Assembly (NCBI GenBank): GCA_041392845.1
Contig: JAWKLG010000006.1
Span: forward strand, 1 to 64,000
Origin: JAGQWW01 sp041392845
GTDB taxonomy: Bacteria; Bacteroidota; Bacteroidia; Chitinophagales; Saprospiraceae
Direction: 5' to 3'
Length of the DNA stretch: 64,000 nt
Shown here: piece after piece, positions 9,273 through 17,831 of the stretch
How the letters are laid out: every line of letters starts with the position of its first letter
Numbering within the stretch: the stretch's first letter is position 1
Position numbers and translations under genes: made by a program
Notes under the pieces: generated by a model
Told to the model about the DNA's origin: nothing
What the model saw: the letters and a program-made list of their open reading frames with translations, nothing else
Databases searched by the model: none

Positions 9273-10202
9273 TTATAAATTTTGAAAAAGGGTAAGAATA
9301 AAGAAGCCGTAAAACAGCAGCAACATAGCGCCTGCCGGTCGTGGAATTTTATTTAAAAGAGCAATCACAGTAAATAAAATGGTTATTCCCACCATAAAAG
9401 GAAGACTGAAGCCCAACACATCTCCGGGAATTTCCAAATCTCCCATGAATCGAGGAATGGCCATCACAGCATAGGTATTGAAAATATTGCTACCCAAAAC
9501 ATTGCCTACAGCCATGGAAGTCTTGCCTTTTCTTGCAGCTGAAATACTCACCACCAATTCCGGAAGGGAAGTTCCCAGGGAAACCATACTCAGTGCAATG
9601 ATTTGCGAAGGAATACCGGCTGCTGCTGATAATTGCGTGATGGAATAGATGGTATAATCTGCTCCAAAATAGACAAATACTCCTCCCAAAATCAGCATTG
9701 CATAAGTTTTCCATCCTACCACCGGTCGGTTTTCTCCTTCCTGTCTTCCTGATCTCATCGAGTTTATTAGGAAAATGGCCAGACCTATTAGTAACAATAA
9801 GGCCTCCAGGATACTTAAACTACCATCCCGCAATGAAAACATGAGTAAAAATGCTGAAGATACCAGTAAAGGCATGTCAATTTCCATAATCATCTGTCCT
9901 TCCATACGAATGCCTCCTTTGGCCATAACTGCTACCACTCCCAAGATGAGTAAGATGTTGGTAATATTGCTTCCGACTACATTTCCCACTACGATGGAAG
10001 ATTCATTTTCTGCCACTGAAATCAATGAAGTTGCCAACTCCGGCAAACTGGTTCCAAAAGCAATAATGGTTACACCGATAATGTAGGGACTGATGCCAAA
10101 TGAAAGACCAATCAACTCTGCCGAGTCAATAAACCAGTCAGATGCTTTCAGCAACACAGCTAAACTGACAATAAATAATCCCGCATACATTAAGGTGTCC
10201 AT
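9273..10202 (-). CDS. Calcium/sodium antiporter (CaCA family, YrbG-like)
   Basis: A 309-residue inner-membrane exchanger with about ten hydrophobic segments and the two inverted alpha repeats of the family: GTSLPELATS (residues 50-59) with GNVVGSN (73-79), and GTSLPELVVS (210-219) with GNVLGSN (233-239). The acidic residues of the two SLPEL motifs form the cation site. Members exchange Ca2+ for Na+ or H+. The gene is followed after 12 nt by the SET gene. Its upstream side abuts the first repeat island (10203-11178), so its promoter must lie inside or next to those repeats. Confidence 0.93.
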   Translation of the reverse strand: MDTLMYAGLFIVSLAVLLKASDWFIDSAELIGLSFGISPYIIGVTIIAFGTSLPELATSLISVAENESSIVVGNVVGSNITNILLILGVVAVMAKGGIRMEGQMIMEIDMPLLVSSAFLLMFSLRDGSLSILEALLLLIGLAIFLINSMRSGRQEGENRPVVGWKTYAMLILGGVFVYFGADYTIYSITQLSAAAGIPSQIIALSMVSLGTSLPELVVSISAARKGKTSMAVGNVLGSNIFNTYAVMAIPRFMGDLEIPGDVLGFSLPFMVGITILFTVIALLNKIPRPAGAMLLLFYGFFILTLFQNL

Positions 10203-11178
10203 AATTCCGGCCAGATTTTATGGCGCTAATGTATGGAAAAAAATGCTCGGTTCGCGGTTCGCGGTTCTCGTTTGCTCGATTCCAGACGCTGGCTGCTGGA
10301 CGCTGGCTGTTGTAGGGGTTGGCCGCGCCAACTCTGGAACGATGAAAATGATTGAAGACATGGATTAGATCTTTTTGAAGGCGAGATTGTTTGCTCGTTT
10401 GCTCGTAGCTCGGGGGCTCGTGACTCGATGCTGGTTGTTGTAGGGGTTGGCTGCGCCAACCCTGGAACGACGAGATGATTGAAGACATGGATTAGATCTT
10501 TTGGAAGGCGAAATTGTTTGCTCGTTTAGCTCGGGGGCTCGTGACTCGTGAGCTCGATTCAGGCTAATGTAGGGGTTGGCTGCGCCAACCCTGGAACGAC
10601 GAGATGATTGAAGACATCCAATAATTTATTTTAAACGCGTAATTTCCCAAAAGCCAAAAGCCAACGGCCAAAAGCCAAAAGCCAATAGTGCCCTTCCGGC
10701 CACCGAGCCGGAATCTGGTTACGTAAGCTAGCCTGGATCTTTAATTGCTAACCACCGCCATCAGGCTTAGGGGCCAATATCCAGGAATCAATACATGTAA
10801 ACAAAGACAAATCATTGTGGGAACCATTTTAATATTCGACCCTCCGGGTCGTGTGCTTTTATGGTATCGCGGTGCTACGGAGATGGGACCCTGCGGGTCC
10901 AGCGGCGTTCGAATCAGGATTCCGCCAGGATGAATTGTCTAGGTTTGGGCATCCAGAAATTCAGCAACGAGCCAACGAGCTCACGAGCCACGAGCCAACG
11001 AGCCACCAACAAACGATCAAAACTTTAATCATTTCATCGTTCCAGGGTTGGCGCGGCCAACCCCTACATTAGCTAGGGTCCAGCATCGAGCCAACAAGCC
11101 AACAAGCCAACAAGCCAACGAGCAAACAAGCTCACGAGAAACGAGCCGACGAGCCCCGAGCCCCCGAGCCCCCGAGCA
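10203..11178. repeat. Composite repeat island 1 (tandem units, 221-bp core, inverted unit)
   Basis: This ~1 kb gene-free stretch is nearly all repeat. Three direct units start at 10311, 10439 and 10568 (spacing 128 and 129 bp). Each opens with TGTAGGGGTTGGC-tGCGCCAACCC, a hairpin, then CTGGAACGAcgAgATGATTGAAG, then CGTTTGCTCGTAGCTCG-type words. After GCCAAAAGCC words (about 10650-10685) comes the core (10682-10902), then an inverted unit at 11038-11069 and a tail of AGCCAACA/CGAGCC octamer words (11080-11175) reaching the gldN stop. Short frames in it have no coding character. Island 2 (13829-14893) is its relative. No transposase or terminal duplication was recognised. Confidence 0.85.
10682..10902 (+). 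repeat. 221-bp core repeat, copy 1
   Basis: Matches 14345-14565 over its whole length at roughly nine-tenths identity by eye. It contains two small GC palindromes, GACCCTCCGGGTC and GGACCCTGCGGGTCC, separated by TGGTATCGCGGTGCTACGG. There are no convincing start or stop signals and no protein similarity. It may be a structured RNA or a non-autonomous mobile element. Confidence 0.8.
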
Positions 11179-11976
11179 TTACTTTGACCACAAATCTCTT
11201 TCCCAATTAAATATTTCTTCTTCGATTTTGTAAGATTCTGAGAGCAGGTCTGTCCCTGAAAGGTAATCCTGGAGGCGGCGATCGTGGAGGTTTGCTTCCT
11301 TGTAGATGTAAGAACTGAATTGACGACGTTCCAGGTATTGTTCCCAGGAGATTTGGTCGGCCTGGTTGGTTGGGTTTATGACCAGGTGGTCCGCAAGGAA
11401 ATCCCTGGAAGAGGGCAGGTGTACCCAGAAAAGTGGTCTTTCATAAAGGAAGTTTCCATAATCATCGGTCTCGCTGATGAGTGGAGCAATACCCATGATT
11501 CGGACTTTCATTTGGGAAGATTGGGTGTCAAAATACCAGATTTCATAAAGTCGATACCTTATAATGTCTTCAAAATTCATTTGGTTTTCAACCACCACCC
11601 ATTCATCTGTACCATCAGGATTGACTACCCGGACTGTATCAATCTGATAGAAGTTTTTGTTGATAGATTCGGATGACATTTCCTGAGAAAAAATCTTTTC
11701 ACCTGGTTCGTAGGCGGTTAAAAATTCTTTTTCAATTCCATTTTTTAAAATTTCTATTAGGGTTGCTTCTGGATACCGGAAGGGAAGGTTTCTTTTCTCT
11801 CTGCTGTCAATAATTCTATAAACCTTTTTTTCAAAAAGAATATCTCGCTCATTTAAATCAGCATAGGGGAGGACTCGTTTGTTTTCAAAGTTTTCCTTGG
11901 TTGTAATTTCGCTTAATGGCTGAGAATTGACTACTTGAAAGCAAAATAATATGCCGATGATAATTATGATGCGCAT
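11179..11976 (-). CDS. gldN: Gliding motility / T9SS protein GldN
   Basis: A 265-residue protein with a signal peptide (MRIIIIIGILFCFQVVNS|Q) and the GldN/PorN body: RVLPYADLNERDILFEKKVYR near residue 35, then RYRLYEIWYFD and RIMGIAPLI in the middle. GldN forms the periplasmic ring of the type IX secretion system with the lipoprotein GldK and works with the GldL/GldM motor. It follows gldM on the same strand with a 92-nt gap, the normal gldM-gldN order. It ends at island 1. Length is close to the family norm. Confidence is high from the sequence pattern and the neighbour. Confidence 0.9.
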   Translation of the reverse strand: MRIIIIIGILFCFQVVNSQPLSEITTKENFENKRVLPYADLNERDILFEKKVYRIIDSREKRNLPFRYPEATLIEILKNGIEKEFLTAYEPGEKIFSQEMSSESINKNFYQIDTVRVVNPDGTDEWVVVENQMNFEDIIRYRLYEIWYFDTQSSQMKVRIMGIAPLISETDDYGNFLYERPLFWVHLPSSRDFLADHLVINPTNQADQISWEQYLERRQFSSYIYKEANLHDRRLQDYLSGTDLLSESYKIEEEIFNWERDLWSK

Positions 11977-12068
11977 GATTATTGGATTTTAAAATTGAAA
12001 AATAGGGAGGTCACCACGAGGGGACCCCCCTGGAATAGCCTCTGTAAAAGCTATGCTACGAACTTGTT

Positions 12069-12611
12069 TTATCTTATTTGAAATACCATGGGATTGAGTT
12101 CCCTGGTATGGGATTCACCGGGGCATTTTGCTCTGATGTTGTTGAAATAATAGGTGTCTCCCCAGGTAGCGGCGTCAATAATCCGCTGGGCCTGACTTCC
12201 AAAGGAATTTCCTTCGTTGTTGCCAAAATTGCCATCTCCGTTTTTGGGTATACGGGCCAAATCGAAAGTCGTAATGTGACATTTTGCCTCAAATTCGAAG
12301 TCTTTCAGACGTGGAATGATTCCTTTTTGGGCTTTCATTTCTCCAGGAGACATACTTCCCTGGTTTTTACCGCCTAATTCTGCTACCGGATCCGGAATCC
12401 TTTTTACCCTGTATTCAAAAATATTGGGTTTCCCTTTGTCGTCCATGACAATGATTTCAGCCTTTCCGGGATTTTGTGGTTTGGCGATGTAACTGTTTTT
12501 ACCGGTTTTTTGTAAGGCTACATTTTTACCTTTAACCTGAACCAGATGAGAAGGAATACCGGCAGCTGAAACGTCTATCGGATTGTCAATACCCAGATAC
12601 AAAACATTCAT
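12069..12611 (-). CDS. gldM: GldM C-terminal part (separated from the N-terminus by a frameshift)
   Basis: This 180-codon frame begins inside gldM; its ATG (MNVLYLG) is an internal methionine. It holds the last two periplasmic domains of GldM: VSAAGIPSHLVQ, RVKRIPDP and the C-terminal domain up to NPMVFQIR. Reading upstream in this frame gives YQVGEKSITVSATG, the family sequence that should follow the N-terminal part, whose own frame instead runs to a stop at 12608. The frames can be joined by one extra T in the T-run on the minus strand at about 12656-12659. The two parts together give a normal ~500-residue GldM. This is a single homopolymer indel, not two genes. Confidence 0.85.
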   Translation of the reverse strand: MNVLYLGIDNPIDVSAAGIPSHLVQVKGKNVALQKTGKNSYIAKPQNPGKAEIIVMDDKGKPNIFEYRVKRIPDPVAELGGKNQGSMSPGEMKAQKGIIPRLKDFEFEAKCHITTFDLARIPKNGDGNFGNNEGNSFGSQAQRIIDAATWGDTYYFNNIRAKCPGESHTRELNPMVFQIR

Positions 12612-13573
12612 CCCGGTTGCTGAAACCGTGATGGATTTTTCGCCGACCTGGTAAGAAAATGGTTTTTAAAAGTTTGAATTTCGCCTGTCAAAGGATTCTT
12701 TAAGTCAATTTCCAATTGGTGCTCTTTTGTGCCTGATCCACTTACACTTCTGGTGAAGATTGCCCTTCCATTTTCCACAGGAATGGATTGCCCGTCTACT
12801 CTTACCAAAATATTATCTGCAGCGCTATTGTAGGAAGCAAGGAAAATATTTCCCTGATAGGTTTGTCCTTGCGTAAGGTAGCTTTGCTCAGCAACAATGA
12901 CCGGCTCGTAGGCATCTACCTTGTCTTGTACATTCATTTTTTCAAAAAATAAATTCAGCATAGCTGTCTCGGCAGTCTTGATGTCATTCTTGTATTTGGT
13001 CAGTAAAGGAATGGCAGCGGCTACCGGAAGTTGCCGGAAGGTATTTGTTGACCAGGTCGTTCCTTCATCAGGATCGTCCGGCAATTTTGCAAGATTTTTA
13101 TCGAGGAGTGCTTTGTCCTCGGGATCTTCAATTTGCTCCAACAGTCGGTTTCGGGTATTTCGGAACTCATTCCAAAGTTCAGCTCCCTTATTTTGATTGA
13201 CGAAAAAGTTGGTGGGGATGTCCTTGTTTCTCAGGTCTTTTGGAGCGGCTGTTTCATCCAGCCCTCCGGCAGCTTCAATGAATTCCAGCTTAAGTTTATC
13301 CATATATTTATAAAAATCATCTGCCGCCAATTGAATCTGTTCTACCTTCTCCTGAAAGGGTTGGAGCTGGGGATATGCTTCGGCGTGTTGTGCTATGGCA
13401 GCGGCCATCCTTTGATTGGTATTTCCAGCAAGGTTGGAGCTTTCCGTCAGGCTGTCATCCATTTTTAAAAAAGCCTGTAAAACTTCTGCTGATACATTGA
13501 GGGCCAATAATGCAGTGAGGACCAGGTACATAAGATTGACCATCAATTGCCTGGGTTCTTTAGGAATCGACAT
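12608..13573 (-). CDS. gldM: GldM N-terminal part (T9SS motor protein, frameshifted near its end)
   Basis: 321 codons, of which the last ~18 (LTRSAKNPSRFQQPG) are out of frame. It starts MSIPKEPRQLMVNLMYLVLTALLALNVSAEVL, the conserved GldM opening: a short cytoplasmic piece and one transmembrane helix (about residues 12-30) that packs with GldL to form the proton-driven motor. The periplasmic D1/D2 domains follow. GldM transmits motion to the GldKN ring. The usual upstream genes gldK and gldL are not here: 13574-14893 is leader plus repeat island 2, then lepA. Either gldKL lie elsewhere or an insertion or rearrangement split the operon. Confidence 0.9.
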   Translation of the reverse strand: MSIPKEPRQLMVNLMYLVLTALLALNVSAEVLQAFLKMDDSLTESSNLAGNTNQRMAAAIAQHAEAYPQLQPFQEKVEQIQLAADDFYKYMDKLKLEFIEAAGGLDETAAPKDLRNKDIPTNFFVNQNKGAELWNEFRNTRNRLLEQIEDPEDKALLDKNLAKLPDDPDEGTTWSTNTFRQLPVAAAIPLLTKYKNDIKTAETAMLNLFFEKMNVQDKVDAYEPVIVAEQSYLTQGQTYQGNIFLASYNSAADNILVRVDGQSIPVENGRAIFTRSVSGSGTKEHQLEIDLKNPLTGEIQTFKNHFLTRSAKNPSRFQQPG

Positions 13574-13828
13574 AGGTTAGAATTTTAGTTTAGGAAAAAA
13601 GTTTACCGGCTCGTACAGCGCAATCAAGGCTGCCAAGCATTAGCACATACAGAGGAGAAACAGTAATAGAATGGAACAGACCCCGGCCAGGGATTTCCGT
13701 GTGTTACAGGTATTAAACTTTTTTGTACGTAGCTTTTTTACAAAGGCAAGTTTGTTTTAATTGGGCGAACGCCCTTATAACGTCGTAGCTGGTAATAATA
13801 ATGTGTGATGTGGAAAAAGTAACAGGTG
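13574..13828. other. Leader/upstream region of gldM
   Basis: No gene is seen. On the minus strand the motif TGCCTTTG (13744-13751, one mismatch to TAnnTTTG) could be a gldM promoter. No trace of a gldL C-terminus is readable upstream of the gldM start. Confidence 0.35.
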
Positions 13829-14893
13829 GCGCTCGTTTGCTCGGTGGCGCGTTGTCTCGTTTGCTCGTAGCTCGGGGGCTCGTGACTCGTGAGCTCGATT
13901 CAGGCTAATGTAGGGGTTGGCTGCGCCAACCCCGGAACGACCGGATGATTGAAGACATGCAATAGATCATTTTGAAGGCGAGATTGTTTGCTCGTTTGCT
14001 CGTAGTTCGTTAGCTCGATTCAAGACGCTGGTTGCTGGTCGCTGGCTTTTGTAGGGGTTGGCTGCGCCAACCCTGGAACGACGAGATGATTGAAGGCATG
14101 CATTTGTTTTTTTTAAACGCCTAAGTTTCCAAAAGCCAAAAGCCAATGGCTATCATATAACAGCTTGAATAAGTTGCTGATTGTCTGAAGGTTACGCTAT
14201 TCGCTATTCGAAGTTCGCTTTTCGTTTTTTAAAGGCTTCGTAAATCGTAAATCGTAAACCGTGAATTCCATAAATACCAGTTGGAAAGCTCCTCCAGCCT
14301 ATTATTCTACTTGTAATATGGAAATCCCCATCAAGGAACTAACGGCCAATAGTGCCCTTCCGGCCTGCAAGCCGGAATCTGGTTACGCAAGCTGGCTTGG
14401 ATCTTTAAATGCTAACCATCGCCATCAGGCTAGGGTCCAATATCCAGGAATCAATACATGTAAACAAAGGCAAATCATTGTGGGAACCATTTTGATATTC
14501 GACCCTTCGGGTCGTGTGCTTTTATGGTATCGCGGTGCTACGGGGATGGAACCCTGCGGGTCCAGTATAGCATGGGAATTAAGATTGAAGGGGACATCCA
14601 ATGTCACAAAAGCCAGCGTCGAGCATCGAGCTCACGAGCCAACGAGAAACGAGCCAAGGAGCCACGAACAAACGATCAAAACTTCAATCATTTCATCGTT
14701 CCAGGGTTGGCGCAGCCAACCCCTACAACATCCAGAATCGAGGCCACGAGCCAACGAGAAACGAGCCGACGAGCCACGAACAAACGATCTAAACTTCAAT
14801 CATTTCATTGTTCCAGGTTGGCGCAGCCAACCCCTACAACAACCAGCATCGAGCCAACGAGAAACGAGCCCACGAGCCAACGAGCCACCGAGC
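13829..14893. repeat. Composite repeat island 2
   Basis: A second, longer island, lying between the 5' side of gldM and the 3' end of lepA. Direct hairpin units are at 13909 and 14050, followed by GCCAAAAGCC words (about 14130-14150), a ~195-bp module (14150-14344) that also occurs at 36383-36566, the 221-bp core (14345-14565), and two inverted units at 14696-14728 and 14807-14839 embedded in CGAGCCAACGAG words, ending at the lepA stop. The arrangement direct-core-inverted matches island 1. No reading frame here is credible; the long plus-strand frame from 14261 runs into antisense lepA. Confidence 0.85.
14345..14565 (+). repeat. 221-bp core repeat, copy 2
   Basis: Same orientation as copy 1 at 10682-10902 and collinear with it apart from about 18 substitutions and one or two single-base gaps by eye. 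Here it is preceded by the module shared with 36383-36566, which copy 1 lacks, so the two modules are separable. Confidence 0.8.
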
Positions 14894-16681
14894 CTAGTCC
14901 AGTTTCAATACTTCCAAAAACGCTTTTTGTGGGATTTCTACAGAACCAACCTGGCGCATTTTCTTTTTACCCTCTTTCTGTTTCTCCAACAACTTACGTT
15001 TACGGGTGATGTCACCACCGTAACATTTGGCAGTTACGTCTTTACGAAGTGCAGAGATGGTTTCGCGGGCAATGATTTTAGCACCGACTGCTGCCTGGAT
15101 GGCAATAACGAATTGCTGTCTTGGAAGCAATTCCTTGAGTTTTTTACACATTTGGCGACCAAGTCCTTCTGCTTTGGTTCGGTGAACCAGGGCAGAAAGG
15201 GCATCGACATTTTCGTTGTTGAGTTTGATGTCCATCTTAACGAGGTCAGACTCGCGGAAGTCCAGCATGATGTAGTCGAAAGAGGCATAACCTCTTGAGA
15301 TGGATTTCAGCCTATCGTAAAAGTCGAATACAATCTCAGCCAAAGGCATTTCGAAGGTAAGTTCGACCCTGTCCTGCGTTAAGTAACTTTGCTTGGTCAT
15401 CATACCCCTTTTTTCCATACAAAGAGTCATGATGGAGCCAATGTATTCCGGCTTGGTGATAATCTGAGCACGGATGTATGGTTCTTCCACTTTTAGTAGT
15501 CTGGTAGGATCAGGAAGTTCGTTGGGAGTATTGATTTTTACACGGCCTTCTTTACTGGTTGTAGCAAAGTAGGTTACGTTAGGAACAGTGGTAATTACAT
15601 CCTGATTGAACTCTCTGGCAAGGCGTTCCTGGATGATTTCCAAGTGTAACATTCCAAGGAATCCACAACGGAATCCAAAACCAAGTGCAGCTGAAGTTTC
15701 CGGTTCAAAAACAAGGGAAGCATCATTGAGCTGCAACTTTTCCAAACTATCTCTTAAATCTTCAAAATCGTCGTTGTCAATTGGGAAAATACCGGCAAAT
15801 ACCATGGGTTTTACGTCCTCAAATCCCTGAATGGCCGCTGCCTGGCGTTCCTGATGGGTAATGGTATCACCCACTTTAATCTCTTTGGAAACCTTGATAC
15901 CTGTTATTACATAAGCAACGTTTCCGGCAGAAATTTCTTTCCGCTCCATCATATTCAACTGGAGGATACCTACTTCATCAGCTAGGTAATCTCTTCCTGT
16001 ATTGATGAAATGAATCTTATCTCCTTTTTTAAGAGTACCATTTAGGATTCTAACATAAGCAACAACCCCTCTAAATGGATTAAAAACAGAATCGAAAATC
16101 AATGCCTGAAGTGGGCCATCCGGATTTCCTTGCGGAGCAGGAATTCTGTTTACGATGGCATCCATGATATCTTGTACACCCTGACCCGTTTTTCCACTGG
16201 CCAAAACGATGTCTTCTTTACTACATCCAATCAAGTCAATTACCTGATCTGCAACTTCATCGATCATGGCCGTTGGCATGTCGATTTTATTCAGAATAGG
16301 AATGATTTCAAGGTCGTGTTCCAAAGCCAGGTAAAGATTGGAAATGGTTTGAGCCTGAATACCCTGTGTAGCATCTACCAACAATAAAGCTCCTTCACAA
16401 GCTGCAATGGAACGAGAAACTTCATAGGAGAAGTCCACGTGACCAGGAGTGTCGATTAGGTTAAAAGTATATTTTTCTCCATCCGTATGTTCGTAATACA
16501 TCTGAATGGCGTGACTCTTAATGGTAATGCCTCGTTCCCTTTCGAGATCCATGCTGTCCAAGGCCTGATTTTTCATGTCCCGTTCAGAGATGGTGCGGGT
16601 AAATTCCAATAGGCGATCAGACAGGGTACTTTTCCCATGATCAATATGAGCAATTACACAGAAATTTCGAAAGTTCTTCAT
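14894..16681 (-). CDS. lepA: Elongation factor 4 (LepA)
   Basis: A 595-residue translational GTPase that back-translocates stalled ribosomes and aids 30S assembly. The G motifs are AHIDHGKST (residues 11-19), DTPGH (77-81) and NKID (131-134); the effector region ERERGITIKS is at about 47-56. The LepA-specific C-terminal domain ends near KKMRQVGSVEIPQKAFLEVL. Length equals the family norm. The start MKNFRNFCVIAHIDHGK is standard. Its stop codon is immediately followed by island 2, which probably supplies its 3' structure; no ordinary T-run terminator is seen. Confidence 0.97.
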   Translation of the reverse strand: MKNFRNFCVIAHIDHGKSTLSDRLLEFTRTISERDMKNQALDSMDLERERGITIKSHAIQMYYEHTDGEKYTFNLIDTPGHVDFSYEVSRSIAACEGALLLVDATQGIQAQTISNLYLALEHDLEIIPILNKIDMPTAMIDEVADQVIDLIGCSKEDIVLASGKTGQGVQDIMDAIVNRIPAPQGNPDGPLQALIFDSVFNPFRGVVAYVRILNGTLKKGDKIHFINTGRDYLADEVGILQLNMMERKEISAGNVAYVITGIKVSKEIKVGDTITHQERQAAAIQGFEDVKPMVFAGIFPIDNDDFEDLRDSLEKLQLNDASLVFEPETSAALGFGFRCGFLGMLHLEIIQERLAREFNQDVITTVPNVTYFATTSKEGRVKINTPNELPDPTRLLKVEEPYIRAQIITKPEYIGSIMTLCMEKRGMMTKQSYLTQDRVELTFEMPLAEIVFDFYDRLKSISRGYASFDYIMLDFRESDLVKMDIKLNNENVDALSALVHRTKAEGLGRQMCKKLKELLPRQQFVIAIQAAVGAKIIARETISALRKDVTAKCYGGDITRKRKLLEKQKEGKKKMRQVGSVEIPQKAFLEVLKLD

Positions 16682-16764
16682 ATAGCAAAGTTACAATACT
16701 TTAAGGTACCTGTCTATAACGGTTGATACCGCTTTTTGTTAAGGCAGCCCTGATTTTCGGGGCG

Positions 16765-16772
16765 CAAAGATA
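16765..16772 (-). promoter_or_regulatory. -7 element upstream of lepA
   Basis: TATCTTTG on the minus strand, a perfect TAnnTTTG, lies 84 nt before the lepA start. No good -33 TTG lies at the right spacing, because the position is occupied by the TTACG word repeat. The rest of 16682-16985 is that repeat plus the A/T-rich leader of the TPR gene. Confidence 0.5.
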
Positions 16773-16784
16773 AGGGAATTATCT

Positions 16785-16850
16785 AATTACGATTTACGAA
16801 TTACGAATTACGAAAAGTAGCCGTAATTCGTGAACCGTGAACGGTAAATT
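16785..16850. repeat. TTACGAATTACG word repeat
   Basis: ATTACGATTTACGAATTACG-type words run to about 16815, then GTAATTCGTGAACCGTGAACGG in the opposite sense, allowing a weak hairpin. It lies between the divergent lepA and TPR genes, so it is not simply a terminator. Confidence 0.5.
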
Positions 16851-16985
16851 ATTTTAAAAGGAACCTTCTTTATGTTAAAGATCCTTCTGGTTTACAGCTA
16901 CTTGGAAACATTTTAAAAGAAAAAACTTATCTTGGTATTCAAATTAATTTTTAACCTCTGATTTGTTCACTTAAATTTTTCGACT

Positions 16986-17747
16986 ATGAAAAAGATTTTT
17001 ATCGCTCTTTTTTGTTTTTCCCTTTTTGGTTTTGGAAGTATTGATGCTCAAAAAACATTTTTTGACTCTGGCTTAAATAATAAAGCCTTAGAAAATCAAT
17101 ATCAGGAAGCCTTGATGGCAGGATTCAATGCTGACCATCAGAATTTTATTTCAGGAATGCAAACTGTATTAGAGCAAGCTCCCGATAATTTTATGGCGAA
17201 TGCCCACATGGCTATGCAGGCATTTCATACCAATGACATGGATACTTTTAAAAAGTATGCTAAAAAAGCAGTTAGTATCGGAGCGCCTAATGAAAATACT
17301 GCTGCATATGAGGCTGTCCTAAAAGCACGATTAAAAGAGCCAAAAACAGATATCAACCAATTGGTAGCCGGTTTGATTCAAAATAATATGGATGTTGCAG
17401 AAGCCAATTTCATGCAAGCCATGTTGTACCTTGAAAATGGTGACAATTATGTTGCTTTTGAGGTGTTAATCCGCACCAATAATATGCATCCTGATTTTGC
17501 TCCTGCTTACAATGCCTTGGGTTATGTATGTATGGACATCGATCAAATGGAACGTGCAGGAAAAGCATTTTCAAAATACATGCATTTGATGCCAAATTAT
17601 GCCAATGCTCATGATTCCATGGGCGATTACTTTATGGCTGCCGGTGATTATGCAAAAGCCAAAGATATGTTTGAAAAAGCATATGCCTTGGATAACAACT
17701 TTACCTTTTCTTTAGACAAGGCAAAGGAGGCTGGAGCTAAGTTGTAA
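16986..17747 (+). CDS. Exported tetratricopeptide-repeat protein
   Basis: A 253-residue protein with a signal peptide (MKKIFIALFCFSLFGFGSIDA|Q) and no lipobox cysteine, so it is probably soluble in the periplasm. The body is helical, with TPR-like units most evident at about residues 160-245 (PAYNALGYVCMD..., AHDSMGDYFMAAGDYAKAKDMFEKAYALD). TPR arrays mediate protein contacts; no catalytic motif is present and the partner is unknown. It stands alone, between the lepA upstream region and a hairpin terminator shared with the MFS gene. Confidence 0.8.
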   Translation: MKKIFIALFCFSLFGFGSIDAQKTFFDSGLNNKALENQYQEALMAGFNADHQNFISGMQTVLEQAPDNFMANAHMAMQAFHTNDMDTFKKYAKKAVSIGAPNENTAAYEAVLKARLKEPKTDINQLVAGLIQNNMDVAEANFMQAMLYLENGDNYVAFEVLIRTNNMHPDFAPAYNALGYVCMDIDQMERAGKAFSKYMHLMPNYANAHDSMGDYFMAAGDYAKAKDMFEKAYALDNNFTFSLDKAKEAGAKL

Positions 17748-17767
17748 AGCTTTTTTATTTACGGATT

Positions 17768-17813
17768 ACGGTTTACGAATTACGGTTTTTATTAATTCGT
17801 AAACCGTTTTTTA
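17768..17813. terminator. Bidirectional terminator built from TTACG words
   Basis: ACGGTTTACGAATT (17768-17781) pairs perfectly with AATTCGTAAACCGT (17794-17807), followed by TTTTTT. A repeat word and its complement are here used as a 14-bp terminator stem between convergent genes. Confidence 0.8.
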
Positions 17814-17831
17814 TTGTTTAAAATCTAAATT

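Noticed and set aside
10900..10925. GTTCGAATC-like string suggesting a tRNA T-loop
   Set aside because: No acceptor stem, anticodon arm or CCA end can be built around it.
10138..11233. Several 60-116 codon frames in island 1 on both strands
   Set aside because: They are made of the CGAGCC/TTTGCTCG words and change with each repeat variant; no coding pattern.
12069..13573. Two separate genes instead of one gldM
   Set aside because: The second part lacks a start and signal peptide, and both parts join into one GldM with a single base change.
10203..14893. CRISPR array as an explanation for the regularly spaced units
   Set aside because: Spacing (111-141 bp) and unit size are too large, the spacers are themselves repeats, units invert, and no cas gene is present.
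14261..15298. 345-codon plus-strand frame crossing the repeat island and lepA
   Set aside because: Its first two-thirds are repeat words and its last third is antisense to lepA; no domain and no promoter.
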